A stretch of 9,814 nt of DNA from JBAXXL01 sp038206725 (GCA_038206725.1 JBBRAO010000064.1:1-9814), one strand, 5' to 3'. Counted from the stretch's first letter, positions 1 to 6,149 are shown. Program-made: numbers and translations. The notes: generated by a model not told the origin, from the sequence alone.

Positions 1-166
1 AAGAAGTAATGGATTATTAGTACAGACAGGCTTACCGTCACAGTTGCGATAGGGATATTTTGTTGCAGGATCACAATTTAATGAGGCTCCACAATTTTCA
101 TTTTGTGAGTATGCAACGAAAGGAAGTACACGATTAAAGAAGCAACAATAAAATAAATTTCTTCAT
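1..166 (-). pseudogene. 5' end of a cysteine-containing secreted protein, frameshifted, cut by window edge
   Basis: No known family is recognised. The ATG at 166-164 lies 14 nt after the stop of the 305-aa gene and follows a GAGGG ribosome binding site, so it looks like the next gene of that operon. The frame from this ATG reads MKKFILLLLL and stops at TAA after ten codons. The +1 frame is then open to the window edge: it reads FNRVLPFVAYSQ, a typical Bacteroidota signal-peptide end, and continues with NENCGASLNC and CDGKPVC, a cysteine-rich start of a mature protein. The +1 frame has no start codon of its own, so the two parts belong together and a one-base shift separates them near CTTCTTTAAT. 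It may be a real frameshift, an assembly error in a T-rich stretch, or less likely programmed +1 slippage at CTT-TAA. The C-terminus is not in the window. Confidence 0.6.
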
Positions 167-180
167 AATATTTCCCTCAC

Positions 181-1098
181 TTATGGTGTATAATTTTTAA
201 TTGTATTTATTCGATTAGTTAATCCAGCATAAAAAATATTTAGATTAACCATCGTTCCAAACCCTAGCTCATTATATGTATCAATAACATTGTCATTTTC
301 TATAGGATATATACAAGCGGTTCTCGAATTTGTGCACCTAATTGGGTACAATGTAAAATAGACATTCGAGCTATCTCTGCAAAGAAATCTGTATTCTAAA
401 AAGACAATATAAGATTTATGTTGTTCCATTTCAAATGCTAAATCGGTCGAATCTTGATATGGTTTCAAAAACCATTCTTTAGCATAAGTGAATTGAATTG
501 TTGGTTCAATTATAGCCGGTATATTGAATATTGGCAGCGATCCTTTAATAAGTTGATTTATTGTTGCTTTAACTGTTCGTGTTGTTTTTGCCCATCGTGC
601 TAATGTATCTATATAGTAATCTATTGAATCCACATAAACTTGTGCAACTAAAAATGAACCGATTAATGAAGCATCCAAAATTGGATTGGGCGATTTTTGC
701 AAAATATTACCGATTAAACCATAATAATATTCATCTATTGGCTTACAATTGTACCGTCTGTGATACATAAAATTCAAGAAAATACTTGGGTCATAGTCAA
801 CGGTTTTATAAATATAACGCATCATTGATCTCAAAGTATCATTATAACTTTGTCTATTAATAAATGTATTATAATCGTCAAGACTAGCATACTTGCTTAA
901 ACTATCAAGAGCTAAATAACCGATAAATACATCAAGCGGCATATTGGAATTGTATGGTGGACAATTGATGAGCGTGTCCATTTGGTAATATATTCCTTGA
1001 TATTCTGGGAAACACGGTGGTGTTTGAGAATACGCATTTGTATTGATATTTACTAATAGCGCAATTACCAAAATTAGTGTTGAAAGTGTTAGTTTCAT
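181..1098 (-). CDS. Secreted protein of unknown function (305 aa)
   Basis: The family is not recognised. Residues 1-25 form a clear signal peptide: a basic start (MK), a hydrophobic stretch LSTLILVIALLV, and AYSQ before TPPC. The mature part is rich in Tyr, Asp and Ile, has six cysteines (PPCF, INCP, YNCK, FLCR, IRCT, TACI), and has a middle section that looks helical. No T9SS sorting domain, SPNP motif, lipobox or catalytic motif is visible. The ribosome binding site is weak (GGAAATTTTAAA before ATG), as is common in Bacteroidota. It is the first gene of an operon continuing into the frameshifted gene at 1-166, and leader repeat copy A lies upstream. It is not similar to the cysteine-rich proteins that follow the other two leader copies. 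It could be periplasmic, outer-membrane associated or released. Confidence 0.85.
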   Translation of the reverse strand: MKLTLSTLILVIALLVNINTNAYSQTPPCFPEYQGIYYQMDTLINCPPYNSNMPLDVFIGYLALDSLSKYASLDDYNTFINRQSYNDTLRSMMRYIYKTVDYDPSIFLNFMYHRRYNCKPIDEYYYGLIGNILQKSPNPILDASLIGSFLVAQVYVDSIDYYIDTLARWAKTTRTVKATINQLIKGSLPIFNIPAIIEPTIQFTYAKEWFLKPYQDSTDLAFEMEQHKSYIVFLEYRFLCRDSSNVYFTLYPIRCTNSRTACIYPIENDNVIDTYNELGFGTMVNLNIFYAGLTNRINTIKNYTP

Positions 1099-1127
1099 TT
1101 TAAAATTTCCATTAAATTTAATAAATT

Positions 1128-1256
1128 ATTATTTTTTAAATTATTACACGCAAATATCTTTTAGTTTTTTGATTGTTTCTAATCTAAGGTTCTTCCAAAG
1201 AATTTTCTCAATTAGGGCGGGATAAATTCATAGCATAAATGTCTGAAAAATATTGT
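1128..1256 (-). repeat. Leader repeat copy A, proximal (gene-side) part
   Basis: This stretch matches 6150-6279 along its length and 9674-9719 in part. The shared core (minus strand) encodes the tail FFRHLCYEFIPP and a TAA at 1214-1212. Between that stop and the gene, a further conserved block reads TGGAAGAACCTT in copies A and B, followed by a shared segment ending in TTTGC and GTAATAATTT about 40-70 nt before the start codon. The element lies in the same orientation upstream of three operons whose first genes are not all homologous, so it is a repeat or shared leader rather than just part of the gene duplication. The tail frame is preserved here although the element is interrupted after 1256. 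A promoter may lie inside it, but I cannot place one. Confidence 0.7.
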
Positions 1257-1424
1257 GGTGTGGAAGCACCAATCGCAGTGGTAATTGTTCAGGCGGCATA
1301 ATGATATAGTTATAGCTGTGAGCTGTGAGCTGTGAGCTGTGAGCTGATTTGACGCCCTTTAGTTAATTTATTGTAGAAAACCAAAATATAGTTTTCAACA
1401 ATATCGGATATTTGAAGTAATAAT
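1257..1424. other. About 170-bp insertion splitting leader repeat copy A
   Basis: Copies B and C run straight from GAAAAATTTT into TCCATT. In copy A the same two halves are separated by this unique sequence. It contains the 7-bp tandem repeat at 1314-1346. I see no transposase, no terminal inverted repeats and no clear target-site duplication beyond short A/T matches at the joints, so the mechanism is unknown. It disrupts the small ORF that is intact in copies B and C. Confidence 0.55.
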
Positions 1425-1507
1425 TTTCTCCATTTTTCTCCCTGTGCCGGGAGTTTCTTCCTGTCGCGAAAATAAATTTGTAATAATATCGTATTTCTGA
1501 TCTTCAT
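1310..1507 (-). CDS. 65-aa ORF: small leader ORF with an altered C-terminus
   Basis: It starts MKIRNTILLQIYFRDRKK, the same beginning as the 40-aa ORF in leader copy C (9676-9798), and continues with GEKWRK. It then enters the inserted sequence and gains a different tail ending in residues encoded by the 7-bp repeat (SSQLTAHSSQL). The expected end, FFRHLCYEFIPP, lies downstream at about 1249-1212 in another frame. This is most likely the N-terminal remnant of the small leader ORF rather than a functional 65-aa protein. No strong ribosome binding site is visible. Confidence 0.3.
   Translation of the reverse strand: MKIRNTILLQIYFRDRKKLPAQGEKWRKLLLQISDIVENYILVFYNKLTKGRQISSQLTAHSSQL
1314..1346. 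repeat. Heptanucleotide tandem repeat (AGCTGTG, about 4.7 copies)
   Basis: Four perfect AGCTGTG units are followed by a partial AGCTG. On the minus strand the unit is AGCTCAC, read as SSQLTAH-type residues. Since seven is not a multiple of three, each gain or loss of a unit changes the reading frame of the overlapping small ORF. Confidence 0.9.
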
Positions 1508-1523
1508 TTTACTAATACTTATT
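1425..1523 (-). repeat. Leader repeat copy A, distal part with hairpin
   Basis: Positions 1451-1523 match 9742-9814 over 73 nt with one visible difference, so copies A and C separated recently or are kept alike. The hairpin at 1438-1453 has arms CTCCC/GGGAG. At the same place copy C has CTCTTG/CAAGAG, so two base pairs changed on both sides. The segment encodes the start of the small ORF (MKIRNTILLQ). Confidence 0.75.
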
Positions 1524-1661
1524 TTGAACTATATTTCCTAACGAACAACTTGAATTTTTATTTTAAATAAATTTTAATTATTTTGAAAACATAATCCATC
1601 CTTCCTGATTATACTAACGGCAGGTGTTTATATTTTTTAATCAATGAGTTTTGAATTGTAG

Positions 1662-1681
1662 GGACAGGTCGCGACCTGTCC
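1662..1681. repeat. 20-bp perfect palindrome (GGACAGGTCG arms)
   Basis: GGACAGGTCG is followed directly by its reverse complement CGACCTGTCC with no spacer. It lies 12 bp from the next palindrome (1693-1723), downstream of the GLUG gene. It has the form of a short dispersed palindromic repeat. I see no second copy in this window. Confidence 0.75.
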
Positions 1682-1692
1682 GTCTTTCCCAA

Positions 1693-1723
1693 ACCTTCCG
1701 CAGTTTTGAAACCTGCGGAAGGT
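1693..1723 (-). repeat. Palindrome after the GLUG gene (ACCTTCCG family), possible terminator
   Basis: Arms of 11 bp (ACCTTCCGCAG/CTGCGGAAGGT) flank a 9-nt loop, beginning about 10 nt after the TAG stop of the gene at 1734-3107. On the minus strand it is followed by only a short T run (TTTGGG), so it is not a textbook intrinsic terminator. Its sequence is akin to the palindrome inside the sorting domain of the 510-aa protein (3335-3369), making it an intergenic member of the same family. Confidence 0.6.
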
Positions 1724-1733
1724 CTAGCATTAG

Positions 1734-3107
1734 CTACATCTTCACAAACTTCGCTGTTTCGCCGCCAATTTTTACAAAATATATACCGCGTGGTAAAGCC
1801 TCTATATTCATCCTATGACTGGCAGTCATCGGATGAATGGATTCAGCCATTACTTTTTCGCCAAGAGTGTTGTAGATGAGGATTTCTGAAGTCTCATCAA
1901 CCCCACGCTTCAGCGTGGGGTTGATGGCTCCCAGCTTTATCGTTATAAAATCACCAGCCGGATTTGGAGAAATAGTAATTTCAAAATTCGCAATTAGTTC
2001 ATCTTTCACAGGAGAGAAGAATTTTTCCGCGAATTGCAAATATGGGTAGCCGTTGTTTAAATTAGGTGAAATTGCCCAAACTGAATCAAAATCCCAAGTT
2101 GCTGAAGTAAAGGTTTCTTTCGTTTTCATTTCTGCAGTTGACTTAGGTATAACCTGCCTACCAGGATTATTTGTATCAATTTCACTATCACAAAAGCAGT
2201 TTATATTTTTATAAAGTTTGGATTTTGGTGCGTAAGAGAAGGAATATATTTCATTATTCTTTTTAAATTTTACTTTTGAAGCTGAATATGAATTAATAAT
2301 ATTGGTATTACCTGGACCACCCCAAGTAAAACCTGATGATACACTATCAATGTCAAGATTGCAAATTGCAAAACAATTAGTTACTTGTCCGGTTAAAAGA
2401 TAACTAAATCCACCAACAGACAGTGTTCCCTTAATATCGGCGATTACAAAACATTCGTCAATATAATTTTTGTCGCCGCCCCAATTATTCCCGATTAAAC
2501 CACCGCTGGATTTACCTACATTTAGGCTTCCTAAAGCATAACAGCGGGAAACATTAGAATTTTCATTGAAACCGACTAATAAAGCACTATAACCCATTCC
2601 GGTAAGTTTGCCCGTTACAAAACAATCTGTAAATTCAACAAGATAACTATATGCCGCTAATCCTCCTGTATAACGTCTTCCTTTTATGTCTATATTTTCC
2701 AATCCTAAATTAGCTATTTTAATCAATTTTGATTCTTTACCTTGTATAATTCCAAAAAAACCATTATATTGTGAATTAAGGCTTAACGAATCTATATTGT
2801 TAATTAAAAGCTTACTTATTTTAAAACCATTACCATTAAAACTACCAGTAAAATTAATGGCTGTATCACTTAATAATCTTCCTATTGCTTTCCAACCTTT
2901 TCCTTCATTCCAATTTTTGGTATCAGTTGCATCAATATCATTCATCAATAAAATATTTTTATCCCAAGATACAGGTGATTCCGAAACCCAGCGAAGATGC
3001 TCAAGCGTTGATATTTCATAATTATCATTAATATATGGTGGTTCAACCTGAGAATACAAAGTCGCAAAATTTAAAAACAAACCTAATATAATAATCTTGA
3101 TTTTCAT
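1734..3107 (-). CDS. GLUG-repeat secreted protein with T9SS sorting domain (457 aa)
   Basis: A signal peptide ends at YSQ (residue 20). The body has the marks of GLUG-type proteins, which are predicted to form repetitive beta-rich or beta-helical surface structures: FTGSFNGNGFKISKLLI near residues 87-102, then glycine-rich turns TGGL (147-150), GGLIGNNWGG (202-211), VGGF (231-234) and SGFTWGG (258-264), each followed by Cys/Tyr strands. The junction AEMKTKETFTSATWDF with VWAISP and NNGYPYLQF is typical of the end of such repeats. A type A T9SS sorting domain occupies about 379-457 (ISPNPAGDF, IYNTLGEKV, GETAKFVKM). It should be exported across the inner membrane, then secreted by T9SS and anchored or released; adhesion is a family-level inference. 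The start follows AAAGGAAAGAA-ATG. The gene lies 76 nt after the 510-aa gene, probably in the same operon. Two palindromes are inserted in its sorting domain. Confidence 0.9.
   Translation of the reverse strand: MKIKIIILGLFLNFATLYSQVEPPYINDNYEISTLEHLRWVSESPVSWDKNILLMNDIDATDTKNWNEGKGWKAIGRLLSDTAINFTGSFNGNGFKISKLLINNIDSLSLNSQYNGFFGIIQGKESKLIKIANLGLENIDIKGRRYTGGLAAYSYLVEFTDCFVTGKLTGMGYSALLVGFNENSNVSRCYALGSLNVGKSSGGLIGNNWGGDKNYIDECFVIADIKGTLSVGGFSYLLTGQVTNCFAICNLDIDSVSSGFTWGGPGNTNIINSYSASKVKFKKNNEIYSFSYAPKSKLYKNINCFCDSEIDTNNPGRQVIPKSTAEMKTKETFTSATWDFDSVWAISPNLNNGYPYLQFAEKFFSPVKDELIANFEITISPNPAGDFITIKLGAINPTLKRGVDETSEILIYNTLGEKVMAESIHPMTASHRMNIEALPRGIYFVKIGGETAKFVKM
1806..1838. repeat. In-frame palindrome in sorting domain, site 2 (CATCC-ATGACT family)
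   Basis: Arms of 15 bp (ATTCATCCTATGACT and AGTCATCGGATGAAT, one mismatch) flank the spacer GGC. It encodes SIHPMTASHRMN between GEKVM and the IEALPRGIYF strand, without stop or frame change. Relatives lie at 6663-6695 (same position in a paralogous domain) and 6549-6582 (intergenic). Confidence 0.85.
1895..1926. repeat. In-frame palindrome in sorting domain, site 1 (CCCCACGCT family)
   Basis: Arms of 15 bp (CATCAACCCCACGCT and its exact complement) flank a 2-nt spacer. It encodes INPTLKRGVD between the first strand (DFITIKL) and the EILIYNTLGEKV strand. The same palindrome sits at the same place in the 519-aa gene (6753-6782). Confidence 0.9.
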
Positions 3108-3150
3108 TTCTTTCCTTTATCATTATCATCAATAAATATTTACACATTCT

Positions 3151-3166
3151 ATGACTTCGAAGTCAT
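3151..3166. repeat. 16-bp palindrome between the 510-aa and GLUG genes
   Basis: ATGACTTC is followed directly by GAAGTCAT. Outer arms (CATTCT and CAGATG) match the CATCCGATGACT family imperfectly, so this is probably a decayed copy of that family. It lies 17 nt after the stop of the 510-aa gene, with no T run to suggest a terminator. Confidence 0.6.
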
Positions 3167-3183
3167 CAGATGAGTTTAAGAAT

Positions 3184-4716
3184 TTACAATTTCACAAACT
3201 TCGCCGTTTCGCCACCCACTTTCACAAAATAGATACCTTTTGGCAGAGCGGAAATGTTGATTTGCTGAACAGACAGGAATGTCTGTTCTACTGACATTAC
3301 TTTTTCGCCGAGTGTGTTGTAGATGAGGATTTCTAAACCTTCCGAAGGTTTGAAACCTTCGGAAGGTTTCAAAGATATTGCGATATAATCCCCTGCCGGA
3401 TTAGGTGAAATATCAACTTTAAAATTTTCTGTTTCTTCTATCACACCATTTGGCAAGCTAAAATCTATGTCTGCTAAATAAAATGCGGCGTTATCCCAAC
3501 TCTTTGTTTGACTATTATACCTATTCATCGACCCGATAGCTAATACTCTATCATTATTCAAAGGAAAAACTTCGGTTATATATTTTGATATAGAATCACT
3601 TTTCCAAGTAATAGATTTTTTATTATTATCATTAAATTGCTCTACTTGGAAACTTTGTAAAGGATATAATGAATTATTCATACCGGATAGATAATACACT
3701 CCTTTATCGTCAACCGTTGCAAATTCACGAATAAATTGAATATCATTAGTTTCTACAGTATCAATTTTTAAAAGCCCCAAATTACTATAAATCCCTGCAA
3801 ATACTCTATCAACAGGCCTTGTGATATCTCTTTGGCTAACAAAAATTTGAAATTGCCCATTTGAAAATCCGCTTCCTTTAATATAATTTGTTGCTGTTCT
3901 CGCTTGATCCAAATCATTTTCTGTATATGCCAATGTATTCTCCCATAAAAGTTTGCTGTTTGCATAATAATAAACATAATGAAAACATATATCATTTTTG
4001 TATTTCAAAACGTTATAATCGTTATCGAAAAATACCCTTGGCGGATCGTCATAATTTACTGAAACTTTTTCTAATTTTTGTAGTTCTCCATTTCTTGTAA
4101 TTGTTTTATTAAACAAAATACTACTGTCTTTATAAGACTGATTAGTAGAAATTATCATTTCATTTCCGTTATATTTTAAATTTGGTGTTGGATTATAATT
4201 ACCAATATAACAAAGCTTCGAATTTGGTTCATTCCATTCAGTTTGCCAGTTACCTAAATAGCCAACACTATCTACCATTTCTCCTGTTTCAGCGTTTATA
4301 TCTATAAAAAATGGGTACAAAGGAGAATTCGCAGGGTAATTGAAATATTTAGCCTTTTGATATAAAAATACAGCTTTGTATTTCCCATCCTGATATACTA
4401 AATCGCCATATAAAGCTGAAAAATTGGTATCAAGATACTGTTTTGAACGCCAAAGTATTTTAAAGCTATCTTTTGTCATTCTAATTTTAAAAAAAATAGG
4501 TTGTTGATTAACATTTTTTTGTATAGTTATGTCATCCATACAATGTGTAACTAAAAGAAAAGTGCTGTCATCCAAGTTGATAGTTTTAAAAGTCTGACCT
4601 ATTGTGAAGTTTTCCATACCTTTTATTGGAATGCTAAGCTCTTTTGTGATTTGCTGGGAATTAGCAAAAACCGATACAAAGGTTGTTAATATAAAGTATA
4701 ATAAAATATTTTTCAT
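3184..4716 (-). CDS. T9SS cargo protein of unknown function (510 aa), paralogue of 6591-8150
   Basis: A signal peptide (about 1-21, ending ANSQ) is followed by a roughly 400-residue beta-rich region without a domain I can name. Shared signatures with the 519-aa paralogue are LDDSTFLLVT, YPFFIDIN-ETG-M-DSVG-LG, PNS--CYI, EFAT-D--G-YYLSGMN and a DFSLPN--IEE linker. Repeated strands with short D/G turns would fit a beta-propeller, but this is inference. A type A T9SS sorting domain covers about 436-510 (ISPNPAGDY, IYNTLGEKV, GETAKFVKL). It is third in a cassette after the cysteine-rich and 196-aa genes, 61 nt behind the latter with a hairpin between. The start follows GAGGATATT-ATG. Its sorting domain holds two palindromes from different families than those in its paralogue. 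No catalytic residues are identifiable. Confidence 0.9.
   Translation of the reverse strand: MKNILLYFILTTFVSVFANSQQITKELSIPIKGMENFTIGQTFKTINLDDSTFLLVTHCMDDITIQKNVNQQPIFFKIRMTKDSFKILWRSKQYLDTNFSALYGDLVYQDGKYKAVFLYQKAKYFNYPANSPLYPFFIDINAETGEMVDSVGYLGNWQTEWNEPNSKLCYIGNYNPTPNLKYNGNEMIISTNQSYKDSSILFNKTITRNGELQKLEKVSVNYDDPPRVFFDNDYNVLKYKNDICFHYVYYYANSKLLWENTLAYTENDLDQARTATNYIKGSGFSNGQFQIFVSQRDITRPVDRVFAGIYSNLGLLKIDTVETNDIQFIREFATVDDKGVYYLSGMNNSLYPLQSFQVEQFNDNNKKSITWKSDSISKYITEVFPLNNDRVLAIGSMNRYNSQTKSWDNAAFYLADIDFSLPNGVIEETENFKVDISPNPAGDYIAISLKPSEGFKPSEGLEILIYNTLGEKVMSVEQTFLSVQQINISALPKGIYFVKVGGETAKFVKL
3267..3288. repeat. In-frame palindrome in sorting domain, site 2 (GAACAGACA family)
   Basis: Arms of 9 bp (GAACAGACA/TGTCTGTTC) flank the spacer GGAA. 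It encodes EQTFLSVQ between GEKVM and INISALPKGIYF, exactly where the other two sorting domains carry the CATCCGATGACT family. Confidence 0.75.
3335..3369. repeat. In-frame nested palindrome in sorting domain, site 1 (AAACCTTC family)
   Basis: Two 17-bp arms (3335-3351 and 3353-3369) are reverse complements around one G, and each is itself a smaller palindrome (AAACCTTC/GAAGGTTT). It encodes the near repeat LKPSEGF-KPSEGLE between the first strand and EILIYNTLGEKV. A related intergenic copy lies at 1693-1723. Confidence 0.85.
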
Positions 4717-4735
4717 AATATCCTCGTTGAATTAA

Positions 4736-4772
4736 AAGGAGCGAACAAAATAAATATTTATATTCGCTCCTT
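4736..4772 (-). terminator. Intercistronic hairpin between the 196-aa and 510-aa genes
   Basis: Perfect 10-bp arms (AAGGAGCGAA/TTCGCTCCTT) with a 17-nt AT loop start 5 nt after the stop of the 196-aa gene. On the minus strand the stem runs into TTTTAATT, resembling a weak intrinsic terminator, yet the next gene starts 19 nt further on. A hairpin with the same GGAGCG core lies at the matching place in the sister cassette (8181-8210). It may set expression of the third gene by partial termination, or mark an mRNA processing or stability point. Confidence 0.65.
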
Positions 4773-4777
4773 AATTA

Positions 4778-5368
4778 TTAATAAATTATTACTTTTTTTG
4801 TAATATAATTAGTATTTAGTTTAAAACAGATTAATATGACATTAGTTGATATGTTAGGAACATTTATAATGCCATAAGCTTGTATTTCATCTGTTGTAAA
4901 TAATTCCTTACCGGTAATATCAAATAAAGAAACTTCCTTGATATTACGTAAGTCAACATTATTAAGTAGGTAAGTAATTGTTTCATCATTCTGATTAAAA
5001 CAAGCAATAATATTATTACTCAAATAATCATCATTGGTTGTTACTTTAAACCATTTATGACCTAAATCATAAGTGATAACTTTTGAGCCATCTTGATTTA
5101 TTCGGAAAATAGGATTTATGAAAATATCCTTTTTCTTGATTTGCTTTTCCCACATATTTTTTTCAATATTATATGTATAAATATCTTTTGTTAAAAAGTT
5201 TTTAATTGGGAAAAACATTTGTTTATGCCATAACCCACTTTCATTCTTTTCTAATGTATATCCCACTTCTTTTGCATTTGGTGGTAATACATAGATTTTC
5301 TCAGCTTTGACACTAGGACAGAAAACTGAAAAAAATAAAAGGAATGATAGAAAATATTTAATTTTCAT
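4778..5368 (-). CDS. Secreted protein with degenerate sorting-like C-terminus (196 aa)
   Basis: A signal peptide (about 1-22) ends PSVKA before EKIYV. The middle (about 25-115) shares GLW--K-FFPI--F-T-DI, WEKQ-KK and GSKVITYDLGHKWFK with its paralogue at 8217-8804; I know no family for it. The C-terminal third (about 123-196) begins CFNQNDETI, then runs IKEVSLFDITGKEL, a short turn, INVPNIS, and ends YITKKVIIY. This strand order resembles a type A T9SS sorting domain but lacks the SPNP motif and glycine-rich GIYFVKV core, so it may be a divergent signal or a fold that no longer works as one. The start follows AAAGGTGTATT-ATG. It lies 10 nt after the cysteine-rich gene, so the two are co-transcribed and perhaps act together. 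Confidence 0.85.
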   Translation of the reverse strand: MKIKYFLSFLLFFSVFCPSVKAEKIYVLPPNAKEVGYTLEKNESGLWHKQMFFPIKNFLTKDIYTYNIEKNMWEKQIKKKDIFINPIFRINQDGSKVITYDLGHKWFKVTTNDDYLSNNIIACFNQNDETITYLLNNVDLRNIKEVSLFDITGKELFTTDEIQAYGIINVPNISTNVILICFKLNTNYITKKVIIY

Positions 5369-5378
5369 AATACACCTT

Positions 5379-6128
5379 TTATTGACAATGGTAGAAACAT
5401 TGCGTAATTATTGGAACCCAATTTAAAGTATCCCAAGGTCCCCTTGGACTACAATTAGTAGCGTATAGGCTACATGGAACCGGCGGGTCTCCATAATCAA
5501 ATTCTGTATTAGTTCCTTCACACAATTGTATTGATGCAGTCGAAGTATTCCAACAATATCTGTTTTTATGTACACAGCATTTATACATAGAACAAGCAGT
5601 ATATTTATAATAATGTACTCCCTGATCAAAAGCATAGCATATACCATAACAATATGGATAGCTGTAGGTTATCTCTAATACAGTTTGACCTATTATACAA
5701 TTTGGTGCACAAGCATTTAAACTTCGTAAGGCAGGATCTTGGAAGTATGTATTTGCCATGTCCAAAGATTTTAAGTCGGCTAAGTAATTTATTAAATTAG
5801 AAAAATTGAACATATGTAAGTTGTCATTATCATATAACCAATCATCTAAGCAAGGCTGATTAGAATAATTGAAATATTCAACATAAAATTCTATGTGGGG
5901 GTGTCCATCTCCGTCAACACAGGTTCTCTGATAGCCATGAATTGTCAATGTTATAATGCAATTAGGTCCTCCAAGAATTTCATTTAAATTAAATGTTTTT
6001 AATTCTTGAAATGAAGTCCAGTCGGTACATGTTAAGTTTTCATCATCCGGACATGGTACCCATTGTGCTTTTGCACTTATAGTGATTACTGTAATCAAAA
6101 GTGCCACTAAAATTAAAATCTTTTTCAT
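5379..6128 (-). CDS. Cysteine-rich secreted protein, 18 cysteines (249 aa)
   Basis: The family is not recognised. A signal peptide of about 21 residues ends ISAKA before QWVPC. The mature protein has 18 cysteines, an even number that fits up to nine disulfides; all have counterparts in the paralogue at 8816-9553. Shared blocks are the N-terminal W-PCP------LTCT, RTC-DG-G, QPCL, CAPNCIIG, YCYGIC, CCVHKNRYCW, QLCEG, DTLNWV and the C-terminal CFYHC. A cysteine-poor helical middle (about 110-140) divides two cysteine-rich halves. There is no T9SS sorting domain or lipobox, so the destination is probably periplasm or outside by another route. It is the first gene of cassette 2, 111 nt from leader repeat B. 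The ribosome binding site is weak (AGTAGATGTAAA). A disulfide-stabilised binding or structural role is plausible but unproven. Confidence 0.88.
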   Translation of the reverse strand: MKKILILVALLITVITISAKAQWVPCPDDENLTCTDWTSFQELKTFNLNEILGGPNCIITLTIHGYQRTCVDGDGHPHIEFYVEYFNYSNQPCLDDWLYDNDNLHMFNFSNLINYLADLKSLDMANTYFQDPALRSLNACAPNCIIGQTVLEITYSYPYCYGICYAFDQGVHYYKYTACSMYKCCVHKNRYCWNTSTASIQLCEGTNTEFDYGDPPVPCSLYATNCSPRGPWDTLNWVPIITQCFYHCQ

Positions 6129-6149
6129 TTTACATCTACTAAAAATTAA

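Larger units (their letters stand above)
1524..1733. other. AT-rich intergenic tail between the GLUG gene and copy A
   Basis: No ORF of note is seen. The part next to the GLUG gene holds two palindromes (1662-1681 and 1693-1723), listed separately. The remainder is AT-rich with no recognised site. Confidence 0.6.

Noticed and set aside
1043..1225. 60-aa plus-strand ORF across the start of the 305-aa gene and its leader
   Set aside because: It runs through the leader repeat on the strand opposite to transcription and starts inside a signal-peptide coding region; nothing supports it.
1140..1256. Second reading frame in leader copies A and B (IEKILWKNLR and following residues)
   Set aside because: It reads protein-like, but copy A has a TGA before it, copy B has a stop within it, an indel separates the copies, and copy C lacks the block. 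It is conserved DNA rather than a demonstrated gene.
1314..1346. Possible CRISPR-like array
   Set aside because: Units are 7 bp and directly adjacent without spacers, so this is a simple tandem repeat.
2686..3021. 111-aa plus-strand ORF inside the GLUG gene
   Set aside because: It lies wholly opposite a well-supported gene, lacks a ribosome binding site and resembles no protein; it is a shadow of the minus-strand coding pattern. Other plus-strand ORFs (579-770, 3888-4100, 7798-8013, 8863-9081, 9390-9614) were dropped for the same reason.
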